Source: Acanthornis magna (taxonomy: Eukaryota; Chordata; Aves; Passeriformes; Acanthizidae). Taken from it: a stretch of DNA of 64,000 nt. Position numbers and translations under genes: made by a program. This document shows positions 42,901-54,900 of this stretch, piece after piece; within the stretch, counting starts at the first letter, position 1; each line of letters begins with the position of its first letter. The stretch spans positions 1,612,001-1,676,000 of the forward strand of contig JAWUZG010000177.1 of the NCBI GenBank assembly GCA_036785705.1, read 5' to 3'. Below the pieces are notes generated by a model. It worked only from the letters and a program-made list of their open reading frames with translations. It had not been told where the DNA came from and made no database searches.

Positions 42901-45900
42901 GGGAGAGGGACTTTGGAAGGGCCTGGAGGGACAGGATGAGGGGGAATGGCAGTAAGTGGAAGAGGGGAGTTTCAGATGGGATCTTGGGAAGGAATTCCTG
43001 GCTGGGAGGGAGGGCAGGCCCTGGCACAGGTGCCCAGAGGAGCTGTGGCTGTCCCTGGATCCCTGGCAGTGTCCAAGGCTGGGATATAGTGGAAGGTGTC
43101 CCAGTCATGGCAGGGTAGATCTGGATGAGCTTTAAGGTCTCTTCCCACCCAAACCATTCCATGATTTTAACCCCTGCCTTCCTGGCAGACACTGGGATCA
43201 GAGGCTTCCTGTGGTCAGAGAAACCCACAGTGCTTGAGAACAGCCTGGACCTCTTCCTTCTGCGTCTGGTGCAGCTGCTGAGCAAAGGAAGATCCTCAAA
43301 CCCTGGAAACCATTAAAAAATACTCTAAAATAGGTGTTCTCCCTGCCTGCCTGCAGCATGAGGGGTATCCCAGGGTTTGGGCACCACTCTTGGCTCCGGT
43401 GCTGCCCCAGCTCTGCCTGCTGTGGTTTTTGGTGCTGGTGATTCCCAGCCATTTCTATCTCTACACAGCTCTCGAGGCTCTGTGTCTCCTTCCTTGGCTG
43501 CCCCAGCTCTGCCTGGCTCTGGTTTTTGGTGCTGGTGATTCCCAGCCGTTCCCATCTCCAGACACAGCTCCCGAGGCTGTGTGGCTGCCCCAGCTCTGCC
43601 TGCTCTGGTTTTTGGTTCTGGTGATCCCCAGCCATTCCCATCTCCAGACACAGCTCCCGAGGCTCTGTGGCTGCCCCAGCTCTGCCTGCTGTGGTTTTTG
43701 GTGCTGGTGATCCCCAGCCATTCCCATCTTGACACAGCTCCCCAGGCTCTGTGGCTCCTTCCTTGCTGCCCCAGCTCTGCCTGGCTCTGGTTTTTGGTGC
43801 TGGTGATTCCCAGCCGTTCCCATCTCCAGACACAGCTCCCGAGGCTGTGTGGCTGCCCCAGCTCTGCCTGCTCTGGTTTTTGGTGCTGGTGATTCCCAGC
43901 CGTTCCCATCTCCAGACACAGCTCCCGAGGCTGTGTGGCTGCCCCAGCTCTGCCTGGCTCTGGTTTTTGGTGCTGGTGATTCCCAGCCATTCCCATCTCC
44001 AGACACAGCTCCCGAGGCTGTGTCTCCTTCCTTGGCAGCCCCAGCTCTGCCTGGCTCTGGTTTTTGGTGCTGGTGATCCCCAGCCGTTCCCATCTCCAGA
44101 CACAGCTCCCCAGGCTGTGGCTCCTTCCTTGGCTGCCCCCGGGTCTCAGCCCCGCTCACTTTCCGCTGCCCGAGGAAGCTGTGTGGGGCTCATTGTTCAT
44201 TCCGAGCGTGGCCCTTTCATGTCTTCCTCTGGAACACAATGTATCTTTATACCTTAAACTGCAGGAAAATCCCGTGCGATTCATCCCTTGGGAAAGGCCA
44301 AAAACCCCTCGGAAGCTCTCGAGACAAAACCACTTTTCTACAAGTGTTGTTCTTGGTGTAAGGCTGATGGAGGCAGCTGGGTGCAGGAGGAATTGCTGGG
44401 ATTCATGGAAACACCAGCCCAATTTCCTAAACTTCCAAGGCTGGTAAATGAACTTTTTGCAGGTGGTTTGGTGATTAACTGAGCCCCTGTCAGTCTTTTT
44501 AATTTATGTTCTCATCAGAACTGGCCAGGCTGGATAGGACTTGGAGCAACCTGGGGTGCTGGAAGGTGTCCCTGCAGGTGGAACTGGATGGTTTTAAGGT
44601 CCCTTCCCACCCAAACCAGCCTGTGGTTCCGATTTTTTGGGTAGCAACTACTTGTACTGAGCCTCTGCCCGACCTTGGAAATTTCATATTTGTATTTTCC
44701 TAGGACTGATCCATACAGTGGAATCCCACCTGACTTGGCAGAAAGCTGCGTGATAAACTCAGATTTATTAATTAACCCTTTAAATAGAGATGACCAAATG
44801 CGCTGGACAAAAATCCAGGACAAACCCTCTTGTGCAGCTTGGGATGTTTATGGGATCCCCTGGGGAAGCCACAGTGCCCCATTGCCCTCATTCCACAGGA
44901 AGGATCAAGAGGATAATTGGTTTAATAGCCATGACACTGGCACACTGGATTGTTGGAGGCATTTCTGTCCAAAGCTGTGGCACGCAGGAAACTCCTACAC
45001 CTTTTCCTGGAGCAACCCTGGGCTGCAGCTTCCTGCTCTGTGGGGTTGTGGTGTTCTTGTATTGCAGGTGACCTGGGAGGAAGGAAAACTTTATAAACTT
45101 CAGCTGTGTGTAACCAAGGTGTTCCTAAATCACTTGGGGTTTTTCTGCTTTGGTGTGAGAGAAAACAGGGAACGGTCAGTGTTGGAAATCGTGGTTGTTT
45201 TAACTTCAGCGGTTCTGTGATTCAGGTTCGGAGTTTGGGCTAAAAACCCGACAAAATCGGGTGTAAATCCTGCCTGAGCTGCTCCTTTGAAACACTTTGA
45301 ACGAAGCCAAGGAGAGGGGAAGCAAATCTGATCCCTCGGAAGTTCTGGCAGGGCTCTTTCCTGCAGCAGAGAAGGGGACAAATCCCATCCTCCAGGGAGG
45401 GATTTGGGAGGGATCTGTGAAAGGCACAGCACCCTCAGGTCCCCAAACCGGAATATTCCCACGTGGGGTTGGAAGGAGCTGCAGAACAACCCCACAGCGG
45501 AGGTACCTCTGTTTTCCTTGGTGTTAGAGGTGCTTAGGGAGCAGGAAAGGAAAAATCCCACAGGATTCTGTTCCTGGCAGGCCATGGAGAGCTGCTGTAA
45601 TCTCTCATCCCCGTGCCAGAGGAGCAGGATCCTGACCAGGACTGTAAATGTTTTTCAGATGGGCTTTTCCAAGGTGTGGGTGCTGCCTCAGCACTTGTTC
45701 AGGAAAGATTTTGGGTTCAGTGTTCTTCCATAGGCTCGATGTTGATGTTCCTCCTGATTTTCCACTGCTTGTGAGCTGGTCTGTGCCTTTCTGCTGCACC
45801 TGAGAATCAGAAGAGCAGAATTGCACTCGTTTTTGAAAAATATCTATTTTTAATGGAGTGTTTTGAAAGGAACAGAAAGCCCCCAGAAATTCCTCAGGGA

Positions 45901-48900
45901 ATGATCCACCTGAAGAAAACACCTGGAGCTGGCGGAGCTCTGTGTGTTCCTCCAAGTCGGGGGGTGGGAAATCTGCATTGAAGCCAAACCATGATCTTTC
46001 CCTGTGTTACTTTGGGTTGAGGGAATTGCACTAATCTCGAGCTTAATTTCCAAATTCAGTTGGCTTTTATTCCCTACACCCATGCTGGAGAAATCCCAGT
46101 GGGTTTGGAGATTTGTTTGAAAGCTCTTTTCTTTGAGGATTGGCAGATAAGAACCCTTCTCCGGGAAGGCTCAGAACTGCTGGAGCTTCTGGCTCAAATA
46201 GCAAAGAATTCTGGAACAAACAATGGCAAAAGCTGGAGAGGGTAAGTTTAGATGAAATCTTAGGAAGAAATTCTTCTCTGTGAGGGCGGTGAAACCCTGG
46301 GACAGGTTGGCTGTGGCTGCCCCATCCCTGGAATTGCTCAGGGGGCCTTGGAGCAACCTGGGACAGTGGAAGGTGTCCCTGCCCACCAGGGCTGGAGCTG
46401 GATGGTTTTGAGATCCCTTCCACCCCAAATGTTACGATTCTATGAAATATCAGTCGCTCCTTCTCCTTCAGGGGACAATTCACCTCCGAGGTGTCTTTGG
46501 GAGCTCTGACTGGTGTTGTGGTTGGTGCAGAACACACCTGGATGGGAGGCAGTTCTGCTGGGAGCTGTGGTTGGTGCAGAACACACCTGGATGGGAGGCA
46601 GTTCAGCTGGGAATTGTGGTTGGTGCAGAACACACCTGGATGGGAGGCCGTTCTGCTGGGAGCTGTGGTTGGTGCAGAACACACCTGGATGGGAGGCAGT
46701 TCCTGCTGGGAATTGTGCTTGGTGCAGAACACACCTGGATAGGAGGCAGTTCCTGCTGGGAGCTGTGGTTGGTGTTGTGGTTGGTGCAGAACACACCTGG
46801 ATGGGAGGCAGTTCAGCTGGGAATTGTGGTTGGTGCAGAACACACCTGGATGGGAGGCAGTTCTGCTGGGAGCTGTGGTTGGTGCAGAACACACCTGGAT
46901 GGGAGGCAGTTCAGCTGGGAGCTGTGGTTGGTGCAGAGAACACGTGGATGGGAGGCAGCTCCTGCTGGGAATTGTGCTTGGTGCAGAACACACCTGGATG
47001 GGAGGCAGTTCCTGCTGGGAGCTGTGCTTGGTGCAGAACACACCTGGATGGGAGGCAGTTCCTGCTGGGAGTTTGGATTTTAAGCACGAAAGTCAATTAT
47101 TGTTGAATTAAAGTCCTCTGTGAGCAGCAGAGCTGCTCCATTTTCACTGGCCCTGTGCTCTGCAGTGCCTGCTCTGGCCTCTGAGTCTGGTTTAGAGTTC
47201 AAGCCCAGCTTGCCCAGGCTGGAATTTCAAACAGTTGGTACTGCCTCAGTTCTGAAGGCTGATTTAGAAACTCTTCTCATCAAGCCCCGTGCAAGTGGGA
47301 CCAGGAAATGCATCAGGAGTGTTTCTGGTGGGGCTGGAAGGAACTCTGCACAACAACCCACACTGGAGATAACTCTGTTTTCCTTGGTGTTAGAGAGGCT
47401 CAGGGGCAGGACAGGAGAAATCCCTCTGGATTATGCTCCTGGCAGGCCATGGAGAGGTCCTGGCAGGATCCTAACAGGACTTTAAACGTCTTTCCTCCCC
47501 CTTGTGCTGTTTTAGCAATTCGAGGTTCAGTTTGTTTGTGGGAAGCCTTTCCCAGCGCTGATTTTCCTTGGAGCATCCCAGCATGGAGTGTTTATTAAAG
47601 CAATTCTCAGGATTCCCTGGCTTCACACTCCCTCACGTCAGTGTTTTCTGTCCTTCGAGCTGAGGATCAGCATTTTCTTCCTGAGTCTCTGTGGCTCAAT
47701 TCAGCATCTTCTGCAGGCAGGGAGATCCTGGCAAGGGGCAGCAAGGAGCATGTGGAATCTGCTTCCAGAACTGGACCTGCTCCATGCCAAAGCTAAAATT
47801 AAGCTCAATTTAAGCATAATTTATTTTAAGCTTCAGATATTTCCTTCGACACTTTCTCCTTCCTGCCGCTACACTCTTTATCTTGTTTAAAATCAAAACC
47901 TTGACGTAACTCTCGATTTTCTTTCCTCAGTAAGCCCTTGCCAAAGCTCAGCTCTCGGCCTCCTCTGCATCTGCTCTGAGTGCAAACATCTCATCCCAAG
48001 GGCTTTCCAGCAGGAGGAGATGGATGTTTGTCCCTTTGGGGCTTCGTGTCACTGCTGCTGAGGTGCTCTGAGGCACTTTCTGAATGACTCTGGAGGTTTC
48101 TGGCAGTGAAAAAGCATTTCAGTGAAACCTACAGAAACCTAAACCAACCTTCTCTCAGGGAAAAGGCCACATCTTAAAATTATTCTTTTTTCCCCATGAA
48201 GACTAAATTGGAGAAGTATTGGAACATGTCAGAGCATTGTGCTTTTAACAGACCTGCTGCATTCTTGTAAATCATGTGAGGAGGCCCAGCCCCAAAATAC
48301 ACTTCAGTTTTGGGCTTGGTGTCAGGTGTAGCACAGGTTTGGGGTCATGCTCAGTCCTGTGGTTTCACAACCACGGTTTCTCTTTCACAAGAGTTTCAGC
48401 ACTTCTTGAATCCTCCCAAAGAGGAAATCAACCGTTGCCAGCACACCTGGAAAATGAAATTATTGTGTTTTCTTCTCCTGATATTTCACTGGAAACACAC
48501 TTGAAATCGCTGGCTGGTGGAGAAGTTGATTATTCGTACACGAAACACTCAGTTCCACCAGAATGTCCCATCTCCATGGAAACCAACTTCCCTGGGTGGG
48601 AGCTGGAGGGATGCAAATATTAAATCTGGTGCTTTAGCTCGGGGACAGATGTGTGGCCACCTAAACTGCTCCAGCTCCATCCTCAGTGCTCCTGGATCCA
48701 GCTCTGCCTTCCCTCTGAGCTGAAATCAGATGGTGAATTCTCTGCCTTCTGCTTCCTGCTTGTTTCCAGCTCTCGTGGAATTCTCTGGGAAGCTCAAGCA
48801 CCAGGTCAGAGTTGGATCCTGGGGTTGTTTTTGCCTCTCCAGTTATCCCAGAGAAGTCCTCCTTTTCCCCTTGCTAGTCCTTCCCCACACAGTGCAGTTC

Positions 48901-51900
48901 CCTCCATGTAGGATCCAGGTAAGGAATTTGCTCCTTGACAGTTGCTTCTAATTAGGTGTTAATTGCACTCAAATCCTCTTGGATCCCTGTTCGGCATTTC
49001 CTGAGATTCAAAGAAATCTTGTGCTTGTGCTCTGTCACGTTGTGGTCACGCACGGGGACATCGCTTCAGCTTTATTGATCCCAACTTCATTCCAACTCCT
49101 TTCCATCAAATCCAATCCCTTCCTTTCATGTTTAGAATTCCTGTGCCAACTTCTCCTCACCTTGACTAATGCCTGTCCCTGCCAGGACTCGCAGAGGTCA
49201 TGGTGTGAAGGGATTGGAATCCATCGATGGAGGGAAGGAGTCCCTGGTGCGACTGCTGCAGTTCAATATTGGCCCATCCTGTTCAGGCTGAGCAGTTTTA
49301 GAGAGGTTTGCTCCAGTCTGTTTTCTCTAATGCAAAAAAACCCCAAAACAAAACAAAACATAGGATCATGGAATAATTTTAGTTGGGAAAAGCCCTCTGA
49401 GATCATTGAGTGCAATCATTCCCAGCACTGCCCATGTCCCCAAGTGCCACATCTGCAGGGCTTTGAAATCCCTTCAGGGATGGGGACTCCAGACCTCCCT
49501 GGGCAGTTCATTCCAATGTTTAATCACCCTTTCCATGGACAAATATTCCCTAAAATCTGATCTCAACCTCCCCAGTCCAGCCTGAGGCCATTCCCTCTCC
49601 TCCTGTCGCTGTTCCCTGGAGCACAGCCCGACCCCCCCCGGCTGTCCCCTCCTGTCAGGAGCTGTGCAGAGCCACAAGGTCCCCCTGATCCCCTTTGCTC
49701 CAGGCTGAGCCCTTTCCCAGCTCCTTCCCAGCTCCATTCCCTTCCTGGATAAAAGATCCAATATGTCCCTATCTTCTTTTTTTTTAAACACATTGGAACT
49801 TTTTAAGGGAGCAACAGAGAGTTGGGGAGGGCAGCGAATTACTTAATTTCCCAAAGGAAAAGGACAGTTCAGCTCCATCCAGCATGGAATGAGATGCGCT
49901 TGTGCTCCTGTGGTGGTTCTGTGAGGGAAGCCCAGGTTTGGAGGAAAGTTTCCAGCCCAGGTTTGGAGCCTGGAGTGGAGGAAAATGCTGACTTGGTTCG
50001 TGCTGCGCTCAGAGCAGCCAACTCGTCTGCAGAGCGTCTCCAGGGCAAAGCTGACTTCTCCTTCTACCTTCTCCTCATTACTTGGGTTTCTTGGCACAAA
50101 GCTGGGTGGAAATCAGCCAGCTGTAAATCACCAGGAGCTCCAAAGAAAGCAAGGCAGGCTGGAGGCTTTGCTGGAGCAGCATTTCCTTCTCCCCAGATCC
50201 GTTTCCATCCGAATGGACCTTGTGGCTGCCCAGGAAAGTGTGGGGGGCGGCCGTGACTCAGGGCTTTTTGCCATCCTTATGTGAAATTGGGAAGGGTGCC
50301 TGTGGAATAATTGAAGAATTCTTTTCCTTGTGTGATTTCTTACCTCAGGCAGGTTAAATCTGGCGGAGAAGTGGCCGGGAAGGGTTTTTTAAAGCAAAGC
50401 TGCATTTCTAATGAGGAAATTCTTGTGTGCAGTAAAATAGAAATTCAGCAGCCAAGCACAGGTTGCTGTTCTGTCATTAATTCACAATTCCTGTCCTTCC
50501 AGGGCATTTTTGGCAGCAGACAGAACTGGTGTTGTCTTACAAGGAGTGAAACCCCTTCTGTGTCATGGTGTCCTTGGTTCACTTGGCACAGGGATGGAGA
50601 GAGGGAAGGGAGGGGAAAGGTTTGTCCTCAGAGCTGCCCAGGAGTGCCTTGCTGTCCTTCTCCTTTAGTCCAGAGGATTAAAGTCACTTTTGTGGCTTTC
50701 AGAGCTGTGGGGTTCCTGGACAAGTCCAAGTTGGAGTCACAAAATCATGAAATGGTTTGGGTTGGAAGGGACATTAAACACCCAGGGACACCTGCCACTG
50801 TCCCAGGCTGCTCCAAGCCCTGTCCAGCCTGGCCTGGGACACTGCAGGGATCCAGGGGCAGCCACAGCTGCTCTGGCAATTCCAGCCCAGCCCCTCCCCA
50901 CCCTCCCCGGCAGCAATTCCCAATTCCCAAGATCCCATCTGGCCCTGCCCTCTGGCACTGCCAAGCCATTCCCTGGGTGCTGTCCCTGCAGCCCTTGTCC
51001 CCAGTCCCTCTGCAGCTCTCCTGGAGCCCTTCAGGCCCTGCCAGGGGCTCGCAGCTCTCCCTGTGTCCTTCCCTTCTCCAGGGACCATTCCCAGCTCTCC
51101 CAGCCTGGCTCCAGAGGGGCTCCATGGTTTCCTCTGGACTCTCTCCAGCAGCTCCAGGTCTTTCTTGTGCTGCTTTCTTCTGCAGCTGAGGTCTCACAAG
51201 GACAGAGCCGAGGGAGAATCAGACCAAGGAAAAATTGGGATTTACACCAGGGACTGAGGATAAACCCCAGGAACTGCAGCAGAACATCCTTGGCAAGTAA
51301 CAAATCTGCTTTTGGTGCTGGAAAACCTCTCTGCTTAAAGATAGAAACTGAGGGCTCCCTGTGGCAGCGAGCGCACCTGGCTTGAGGGAAACCCATGGAT
51401 TTTAATTTTGGAATGGTTTTAGCCTGGAGTTCTCGAGAAGTTTGCAACAAATGAGGTGCTGAAAAGCCACTTCTTACTGCTGGAAGAAATCACAGCCTTT
51501 TTTTTTGCCTTTATAACCTTTTTGACTTGTAAGAGTCCTTTTTTCCTGGTGTCCTGCAGGGCTGGAGGAGCCTGATGGAAGTGAAATGTGAATAACAGGC
51601 CGGGAGTTGAGGAAAACAGGGATAAATATTCTGGATGTTTAAAGCACCCGAGCCCAGTGCCAGCTGTGGTTCCACGGGCACCGCTGGCACCTGGGGTGTT
51701 GTACCAGGCAAGGAGGGAGTTTGGAGGAGCCAGAGCAGCTTCCAGAGGCTCGGGGGCAGGGAGGCACCGAGCTGAACGTGGGAACTCGGAAATCCTCCAA
51801 CCCCTGCTCCTCACTCGGTGTTGCTGCGAGCGGAGCTCACCTTTGTCAGAAAATAACCATGAATAAGCATGGTGCATTAATAGAGGTGAGTTATGGTGCA

Positions 51901-54900
51901 AACTTCAGGGGAATTCACACCTCTGACACCGCGAATTTCCATCGCACGGGCGGCGAAAAGCTCTTCACAATGGAAAAGAATCAACTGAGTGTTGATCTCA
52001 TTTTTAAATCACCTTTTATCACAAAATGCAGCGAGTTATTTGCTCAAAGATGGGTTCTCTTAGCTGGCAGAGCTGGAGGATTTCTTTTTTTTTAAATATA
52101 TTCAGGTGTGGTGGTTGGTTTTCCCTCCAATGCAGGACATTTTCTCTGGTGAGGTTCCTCACCTGCAGACAAGTCTCTAAATAAGAGAGGACACAGCAGA
52201 GATCCTTAGAAAGGACTTGATTCCTCATCGTGACCCTCAACCCCTCTCTCACTTCATTTGTAGCCTCCAGATAAATCCACAACTTTCTTTTTCCACAGGC
52301 TATTCCAGTTTTTGCTCCTCTTTTGGTCAGGGCTGCTCGTGGCCGTTTGTGTTGCTCGCTGTATTTTCAGTGAAATATTTTTAGCTGGAAAACTCCTTTT
52401 CCCAAGCTTGTAACTAATGTTAATTTTAAAGGAACTTAATGAAAGGATTTTTTTTTTTTTTTTTTTTTTGAGTTAAATGTTTGCCAGGAAAAAGCCACTC
52501 AACCCTGAGAACAGACAGCCCATCTGTTGGCTGTGATGTTCAGCTGGGATTTGGGGAGATCTGGGTGTGAAGGCAGATCCTAACAAATTTTTGTTGGATT
52601 GCTGCAGGGGAGATCCAGCCCTGCAGCGCTGGGTGGCCCTGCGAGAGGATGAGGAAATGGGAATTTGGCCCTGGAAAAGGAAAACCCACAGTGGCCACTT
52701 TTTCCTGACTGATGGGCAGATCCTCGCACTGCAGATCTGAAAGGTTTTTGGGGGTTTTGTCCTAATGTAGAAAAAGCAAAACGCTTGAAATCATTTTCAT
52801 TGTGACTGAGGGAACAATTTCCTTCGAGTCCAGCCCTGGGAGCAGAGCCTTGATCCCGACAGGAGCTGGGACATTCTGTCATGCAAAGCCACGGCTCCGT
52901 CGGCCTTGGAGCTCCTGGCACATGTCAGGCCTGAAAAATTCCTTTGGCTGTCCTAGCAACCCTTCCAAGCTGATCTTTGAACACAAACTCCCTTAGCCTC
53001 ATCTAAATATTCCCAACATTTACTGCTGTTAAAGTTCTCTTGATAGTCCTGAGACTAAGATAATTTATCTTCAGGTCCTCAGGACTCACTCCTCAATTCT
53101 GTGGCTTTTGAACTTAGAAACCTGACTCATATCCAGATTTTTCTCTTTTCCCTCGACTTTCCCACTGGCTTTTGTTGGCACGAGGTCCAGTTGGCATCCT
53201 GAGGTGATGAGGAGATAAAAGCAGCCAGGCCAAAAGTCTTGGAAGGGATTTGGGTGATGGCTGTTAAACATTTTAGGGCGTGGGATGTGTTTCAGGCTGG
53301 GTTTGGAGCTCTGATCGTGACTCTGTCCTGCTGTGGGGACAAGTGCTCCTTCCAGGATGGCCCCCTGGAATTGGGAATGTTCAAAGTCGTCATCCTTTAA
53401 TTGCTTGGGTTTTTGTAAATCGATCTGATGAAGAGTGCAGTGAGAGAGAACATGGGCACAAAGGGATTGGTGTGCACAGGGTAGACTAAAAGGTGAGGGA
53501 GTTGTGGTGTTCCCAAAAATGCTGGAAATGTGTTAAATTCCTGGAGCTTTCTGCAGGATCCAAGGAGAGAGGTGGACACAAACATGCCAATCCCAGGCTC
53601 ACCTTAATGGTGGGAATCTCACTCTGGGTTCTTGATTCTCCTTCCCTGTGCTTTCCCAGAGCTGTGCTCGCTTTGCTGAAGGCCCGGGGTGTTTCTGCCC
53701 CTGGGAGTTCTTGGAATCGCTGTGATATCTGAATGCAGGAGAGGACATTCCGTGTGCCCTCAGCACAGCTGCTTCCTTCAGGTCTGTGGCTCTCCAGACA
53801 GGGAATTGCTCCTGGATCCGAGCCTGCTGATGAATTCCTGCCGTGTTTGGGGCAGAATTCATCTGGGATTTGGTTTTAAGACTTTCGCCTTGTGGAAAAA
53901 ATTCAGTGTGAGCTGAGAGAGCAGTTGGATCGGAGCCGGTGTTCTTCACTCCCAGATACATCACCGGGGGTTCTGGGGGAGCTTTCTCTGGGAATGTGCT
54001 CTGGACAGTGCTCTGAACGTGTCGGGTCCCTTCTGCTGTTCCCCTGCGCTGCTGGAGGGTTCCCTGGGACAGCTCTGTGGCGTGGAGAGGCCTGCAGCTC
54101 TGCCTTGGGGTCCTGCATTTCGCAGAGTCCCAGCTTGTGCAGTGAGGGTTTCCTTTCCTCATGAATTTCTGGAGATGAACAGAGCTTGCAGGGTGGAAAT
54201 GTCCTTCTTTCTGGAACAGCACTCCAGTTCTCCCCCGAGTGCTCTCAGCTCTTCTGTTTGTGGAATTCCAAGATTTCAGATTCCTGGGCATCTCTGGTTT
54301 GGTGGAGGAGGGGAGGGCAGATGGTTCACCCCACTTGTGTCGGTAGTGGGGGCTCACCTGGAGTTCTGCTCATTCCAGGGAGAGAGGGCTTCCCAGCTTC
54401 CTCCTTCCTGCTGATCCAGGGATTGCCCTGTGTTGGAGCAAAGGCTTTATTGCTGAAATCCACTTCGTTTTCAGCCTCTCCTCGATTATGGAGTCATGGA
54501 ATGGTTTGGGTGGGAAGGGACTTTAAGATCATCTAATTCCAGCCCAAACCATGGGCAGGGACACCTCCCACTGTCCCAGGCTTCTCCAAGCCCTGTCCAG
54601 CCTGGCCTGGGACACTGCAGGGATCCAGGGGCATCCATAATTTTTCTGGGAATTCCATCCCAGCCCCTCCCCTCCCTCCCAGGGGAGAATCTCCTCTATC
54701 ATGTCAATCAACAGCGTGGTTGGTCCCAAACCTTTCATCCCAATATTTCTCCCTGTCATGAACCTAATTTACTCACTGTTTTTTGGTAGGAATTTTAGGT
54801 CTTTGCCACAACAGGACAATATTAAAATCTGGCCCTGTGTGGCTCATTAGTATTTTTTTAATTTGGGAGCACCAGAATTGAGTCTGAGTGTGGAAAGCTT

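Noticed and set aside
43198..44159. 301- and 232-codon minus-strand frames
   Set aside because: Frames across the 86-bp minisatellite in UBE2H intron 1; no gene features.
46067..47041. 324-codon minus-strand frame with HPGVFCT repeats
   Set aside because: Frames across the 49-bp minisatellite and a CR1 fragment.
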